Assembly (NCBI GenBank): GCA_965371245.1 | Contig: CBDUXT010000008.1 | Coordinates: 1 to 64,000 of the forward strand | Origin: CBDUXT01 sp965371245 | GTDB taxonomy: Bacteria; Planctomycetota; Phycisphaerae; UBA1845 | Direction: 5' to 3' | DNA: 64,000 nucleotides | In this document: piece by piece, positions 60,640 to 64,000 of the stretch | Numbering within the stretch: position 1 is the first letter of the stretch | How the letters are laid out: each line of letters begins with the position of its first letter | Notes under the pieces: generated by a model | The model's database searches: none | What the model was told of the DNA's origin: nothing | The model's input: only the letters and a program-made list of their open reading frames with translations | Position numbers and translations under genes: made by a program

Positions 60640-61818
60640 CTACGACGATGGTTCCCGGGTCGCCTCGCTGCTGACCGCCTCATCCCCCATCGTGTAGGAG
60701 TCCATCGGCCCGGCGACTGGCCCGGCATCCGGCGCAACGACCGTCCCGGCGTCGGACTCGACCGGCGAACCTTCTTCTTCGTGTAAGCCCGCCGGACCTG
60801 CAACGGGATGATCCTCGCCAGTGGGGTCTTCATGGCCGATGGCTTGCGGCCCCAGCCCGAGCCCCAACTCGGCCAGCTTCCGTCGGACCTCGTGTAGCGA
60901 TGTCTTGCCAAAACTTCGGAAGCGAAGCAACTCAGCCTCGCTAAGCGATGCGAGCTGTCCGATCTCCGTGATCCGCGCCGCCTCCAGGCAATTACTCGCC
61001 CGGACGGAGAGGTTCAGAGCCGAGATCGGGCGAAGGAGTAGCTCAGACTGCGCGCCATGCTCTTGCGGGCCGAAGTCCTCAAGCTGCATCGACGGCGAGA
61101 CCGTCTCCTCCCCAAGCTCGCTCATCATCAAAATCGGACTGAGGTGCTTGCGAAGGATCATGCCGGCCTCGAACAGTGCGTCCGCCGGCGAGATGGCCTT
61201 GTTGGTCCAGATATCCAGGATCAGTCGATCGTAGTTGGTTCGCTGACCGACGCGCATATCCTCCGTGCGATAGCGCACCCGGAGCACGGGAGAGTAGATC
61301 GAATCGACGGGAATGACGCCGACCTCCTGATCGGCCGACCGGTTCTCCCGGGCGACGACATATCCTCGTCCCGAGCCCATTCGACACACCATCCGAAACG
61401 GAACGTCCCGCGTGAGCGTGGCGATTCGGTGCTGCGGATTGATGATCGTCACTGAGGGGTCGGTTTCCAGGTCGCCCGCGAGGATCTCGCCCGCGGTGTT
61501 TCGCTCGACCGTCAACGTCTTCGGTTCGTCGCTGTCGGCCAACAGGACGAGCCCCTTGATATTCAAGACGATGTCGGTCACGTCTTCGAGCACGCCGTCC
61601 ATGCTGGTGAACTCATGAGAAACGCCGTCGATCTTGACCGACGTCACGGCCGCGCCTGCGAGGCTGGACAACAGAACCCGCCGAAGCGAGTTTCCGATGG
61701 TTGTGCCAAACCCCTGCTCGAACGGCTCAATCACGAACCGCCCGAACGAGTCGGTGCTTGCCGCCTCGTCGAGAACCACGCGGCTCGGCAATTCCAATCC
61801 TTGCCACCTTACACGCAT
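60640..61818 (-). CDS. rpoA: RNA polymerase alpha subunit
   Basis: 392 aa from ATG 61818 (GGAGGTC upstream). The N-terminal dimerisation domain (EPFEQGFGTTIGNSLRRVLL, SSLAGAAVTSVKIDGVSHEF) and C-terminal helix-hairpin-helix domain (ISALNLSVRASNCLEAARIT, RFRSFGKTSLHEVRRKLAEL) are complete. A tail of about 60 acidic and Gly/Pro/Val-rich residues extends beyond the usual 310-330 aa end. Confidence 0.97.
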   Translation of the reverse strand: MRVRWQGLELPSRVVLDEAASTDSFGRFVIEPFEQGFGTTIGNSLRRVLLSSLAGAAVTSVKIDGVSHEFTSMDGVLEDVTDIVLNIKGLVLLADSDEPKTLTVERNTAGEILAGDLETDPSVTIINPQHRIATLTRDVPFRMVCRMGSGRGYVVARENRSADQEVGVIPVDSIYSPVLRVRYRTEDMRVGQRTNYDRLILDIWTNKAISPADALFEAGMILRKHLSPILMMSELGEETVSPSMQLEDFGPQEHGAQSELLLRPISALNLSVRASNCLEAARITEIGQLASLSEAELLRFRSFGKTSLHEVRRKLAELGLGLGPQAIGHEDPTGEDHPVAGPAGLHEEEGSPVESDAGTVVAPDAGPVAGPMDSYTMGDEAVSSEATREPSS

Positions 61819-61896
61819 CGGAATGACCTCCAACCGGATTAGTCCGGAGTTGAACTGGTTCGCTTTCCTGCCGGGCGCGACAAGCGGAATCAACCG

Positions 61897-62526
61897 CTAT
61901 CGACTACACATCTCGATGATCAACTGCTCTTCGACCGGAATCTGTACGTCCTCGCGCGTCGGAAGGCCCTCGACGGCCCCTTCCATGAGCTGGGCATCCA
62001 GATTCAGCCAAGGTTGCACCGACGGTCCGCCGTCTCCCAGCGCCGCCCGAATGAGCTTTCGGCTGCGATCCGACGGCTTCACCGTGAGCCGATCACCCTT
62101 GCGAACCAGATAACTGGGGCGGTTCACACGACGCCCATTCACGTAGATGTGACCGTGGGCGATCGCAATCCGAGCCGCCCGATGGGACGGCGCAAACCCC
62201 AGCTTCCAAACGACGTTGTCCAGCCGCCGCTCCAGGAGGCTCAGCAGCGCTTCGCCCGTGTTGCCCTTGGCACGCTCGGCCGAGCGGAAGTAGAGCATAA
62301 ACTGCCGTTCGAACACGCCGTAGTACCGCTTGACCTTCTGTTTTTCGCGAAGGCGCACGCCGTAGTTGGTCGGCTTCCGCCGACGCCAGGTATGCATGCC
62401 CGGCGGCTGACTTCGCCACTGGCGCTCCATGGCACACTTGGCGGTTTCACAGCGCACACCCTTGAGCATGAGCTTGACGCCTTCGCGACGACAAAGGCGA
62501 CACACTGGTCCCAGATAACGTCCCAT
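61897..62526 (-). CDS. rpsD: 30S ribosomal protein S4
   Basis: 209 aa. MGRYLGPVCRLCRREGVKLM opens with a CxxC zinc-type N-terminus (CRLC plus CETAKC), then ERRLDNVVWKLGFAPSHRAA and the S4 RNA-binding domain (HGHIYVNGRRVNRPSYLVRK). It initiates 30S assembly. Confidence 0.97.
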   Translation of the reverse strand: MGRYLGPVCRLCRREGVKLMLKGVRCETAKCAMERQWRSQPPGMHTWRRRKPTNYGVRLREKQKVKRYYGVFERQFMLYFRSAERAKGNTGEALLSLLERRLDNVVWKLGFAPSHRAARIAIAHGHIYVNGRRVNRPSYLVRKGDRLTVKPSDRSRKLIRAALGDGGPSVQPWLNLDAQLMEGAVEGLPTREDVQIPVEEQLIIEMCSR

Positions 62527-62583
62527 GGTCTTGTCCGTTTACACACTTCGAGCCGCGGAGCCTGATCCGACAGGGTCCGCCCG

Positions 62584-62970
62584 CTACACGCGGCGCTTCT
62601 TTTTCGGGCGGCAGCCGTTGTGCGGCAGCGGCGTCACGTCCTCGATCGAATGAATGCGGATCCCCGCGCCTTGCAGCGCGGTAATCGCCGCGTCACGCCC
62701 CGACCCAGGCCCTTTCACCCGAACCTCGACTTCTTGCAACCCGAATTTCTTGGCGGCATGAACAACCTGCTCCACGGCGCGCTGCGCCGCAAACGGCGTG
62801 CTCTTGCGTGTCCCCTTGAAACCCACCGTGCCTGCCGACGCCTGGCACAGCACGTCGCCGTTCATGTCGGCGATGGTCACCAGCGTGTTGTTGAACGACG
62901 CCTTGATAAAGGCGATGCCGCGCGCCACACTGCGACGAACCCGACGTTTTCCAGATCGCTTAGCCATCAC
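62584..62970 (-). CDS. rpsK: 30S ribosomal protein S11
   Basis: 128 aa: GIAFIKASFNNTLVTIADMN, GTRKSTPFAAQRAVEQVVHA, VEVRVKGPGSGRDAAITALQ and the basic end CRPKKKRRV. Nine bases from the rpsM stop. Confidence 0.97.
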   Translation of the reverse strand: MMAKRSGKRRVRRSVARGIAFIKASFNNTLVTIADMNGDVLCQASAGTVGFKGTRKSTPFAAQRAVEQVVHAAKKFGLQEVEVRVKGPGSGRDAAITALQGAGIRIHSIEDVTPLPHNGCRPKKKRRV

Positions 62971-62979
62971 AAACTCCCG

Positions 62980-63363
62980 CTACTTAAGTTCTTTGACACC
63001 CTTCTTGCCCGCCACGGTCTTCTTGGGACCCTTCCGAGTTCGCGCGTTCGTTCGGGTCCGCTGGCCACGCACGGGCAGGTGAACACGATGACGGATCCCT
63101 CGGTAGCATCGGATGTCTTTCAGACGCGAAATGTCCGATTGGACGCTTCGGCGGAGTTCACCCTCAACTCGATAGCCCCGATCGATAACGCTACCGATCT
63201 TGGCGATCTCTTCTTCGGTCAGATCCTTCGCCTTGATCCCCACCTCGACGTTGGCTTCCTTGAGCACCTGGAGCGCAATCTGCGGACCGACGCCGTAGAT
63301 ATATCGAAGCGAAAACTCAATGCGTTTCTGCGCCGGAATGTCGATACCTGAGATACGCGGCAC
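62980..63363 (-). CDS. rpsM: 30S ribosomal protein S13
   Basis: 127 aa: MPRISGIDIPAQKRIEFSLR, YIYGVGPQIALQVLKEANVE, CYRGIRHRVHLPVRGQRTRT and NARTRKGPKKTVAGKKG. Sits at the 30S head, contacts P-site tRNA. Confidence 0.97.
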   Translation of the reverse strand: MPRISGIDIPAQKRIEFSLRYIYGVGPQIALQVLKEANVEVGIKAKDLTEEEIAKIGSVIDRGYRVEGELRRSVQSDISRLKDIRCYRGIRHRVHLPVRGQRTRTNARTRKGPKKTVAGKKGVKELK

Positions 63364-63375
63364 GAGTGGTCTCCC

Positions 63376-63489
63376 TTATCCCTGCCGTTGTTTGTGACGA
63401 GGGTTTGTGCAGATGACGCGCACGATGCCCTTGCGCTTGACGATCTTGCAGTTCTCACATATACGACGGACACTTGCCCTGACCTTCAT
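63376..63489 (-). CDS. rpmJ: 50S ribosomal protein L36
   Basis: 37 aa: MKVRASVRRICENCKIVKRK then GIVRVICTNPRHKQRQG. The zinc ligands C-x2-C-x12-C-x4-H are all present, so this is the zinc-binding (C+) form. ATG 63489 is followed 12 bp past the stop by rpsM. Confidence 0.95.
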   Translation of the reverse strand: MKVRASVRRICENCKIVKRKGIVRVICTNPRHKQRQG

Positions 63490-63528
63490 CGTTTCCTTCT
63501 CCTGCCGCGCGCGACCGCGCGGCGCTCG

Positions 63529-64000
63529 CTAGCGCCCATCCGTCAAGACGTCCACGCCGGATTCCGTGACCGCCACCGTGTGCTCGAAATGGGCCGCACA
63601 CTTACGGTCACGCGTCACGACCACCCACCGGTCATCGTCACCATAATCCACCAAATGGGTACCCATGTTCACCATGGGCTCCACCGCCAGCGTCATGCCT
63701 GCGACCAACTCAAAGTCGAACGCCCCCTGGCGATCGTTCCAGTAGTTGGGAACCTTCGGGTCTTCGTGCATCTCCCGCCCGATCCCATGTCCAACGAAAT
63801 CTCGGACGACCGACAGGTTCTCCTTTTCAACCGACGCCTGGATCTTCCGAGCCACTTCGCTCCACATACGACCCGGTCGCATCTCCTCGACGGCCACATC
63901 CAACGCACGCCGGGTCACCGCCAGCAACTTGGCCACTTCCGCCGAGACCTGCCCGACGGGGATGGTCGTGGCCGAGTCACCGCAATACCCATCCAGCCTG
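63529..64000 (-). CDS. map: methionine aminopeptidase (5' part outside the window)
   Basis: C-terminal about 156 residues of a type I enzyme: LDGYCGDSATTIPVG (metal Asp), FVGHGIGREMHEDPKVPNYW (metal His), AGMTLAVEPMVNMG (metal Glu) and SAHFEHT-type CAAHFEHTVAVTESG. It removes N-terminal Met. Upstream of rpmJ, as in many secY-map clusters; infA, often between them, is not in the 39-bp gap. Confidence 0.95.
   Translation of the reverse strand, partial: RLDGYCGDSATTIPVGQVSAEVAKLLAVTRRALDVAVEEMRPGRMWSEVARKIQASVEKENLSVVRDFVGHGIGREMHEDPKVPNYWNDRQGAFDFELVAGMTLAVEPMVNMGTHLVDYGDDDRWVVVTRDRKCAAHFEHTVAVTESGVDVLTDGR

Overview
The window is GC-rich bacterial chromosome, most likely from a flagellated planctomycete (Planctomycetota, possibly a Phycisphaerae-type lineage). 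The placement rests on several things seen together: secreted lipoproteins built of thrombospondin type 3 and DCNGNG-type repeats, DUF6677 and DUF5658 membrane proteins, a squalene-hopene cyclase family gene, long C-terminal tails on RpoA and L17, and a FliW-CsrA-flagellin module. No prophage, CRISPR array, rRNA or replication origin was seen. One tRNA (Leu, UAG) is present.

Layout. 0.3-7.4 kb: terpene cyclase, cysteine desulfurase, a DCC-type thiol protein, a coiled-coil protein and an RCC1-propeller lipoprotein. 7.8-10.1 kb: a ygeY-ygeX pair (M20 hydrolase and diaminopropionate ammonia-lyase-like enzyme). 10.3-12.1 kb: a head-to-head junction of two genes that have both lost their 5' ends. 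12.1-13.7 kb: a REP-associated tyrosine transposase (RAYT) surrounded by its REP/REPIN hairpins. 13.8-18.2 kb: thiolase, 3-hydroxyacyl-CoA dehydrogenase, a DUF5658 protein and an SDR. 18.4-22.1 kb: a metal-handling operon (P1B ATPase, VIT/CCC1 transporter, small membrane proteins, zinc ribbon). 22.3-29.3 kb: lipoprotein, truB, two tandem alkaline-phosphatase-superfamily proteins, a tiny RHH-like protein and a membrane protein. 29.9-38.3 kb: cysS-ispF, two large repeat lipoproteins, arsC and tadA.

38.6-51 kb (minus strand) is one flagellar block in transcription order: small ORF, flgF, flgG, flgA, flgH, flgI, flgJ-like, flgN, flgK, flgL, fliW, csrA, flagellin. It carries the late structural genes plus the FliW/CsrA switch expected to control flagellin translation. 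51.5-59.6 kb: membrane and secreted proteins, a PHP hydrolase, tRNA-Leu, aroC, yjbQ and a HIT protein. 59.7-64 kb: the alpha-operon ribosomal cluster map-rpmJ-rpsM-rpsK-rpsD-rpoA-rplQ, with map running off the end.

The most distinctive property is an unusually rich set of short dispersed palindromic repeats, at least eight families of about 22-240 bp. They fill most gaps between transcription units outside the flagellar and ribosomal operons. One family is the substrate-type REP of the resident RAYT. A second family (R2, arms GCGGGCT/AGCCCGC) lies inside coding sequence: cysS contains three tandem in-frame copies with an exact 42-bp (14-codon) period and a fourth copy further on, and one phosphodiesterase gene carries a copy at its N-terminus. 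This resembles the Rickettsia palindromic elements that insert into genes, and is the best candidate here for something undescribed.
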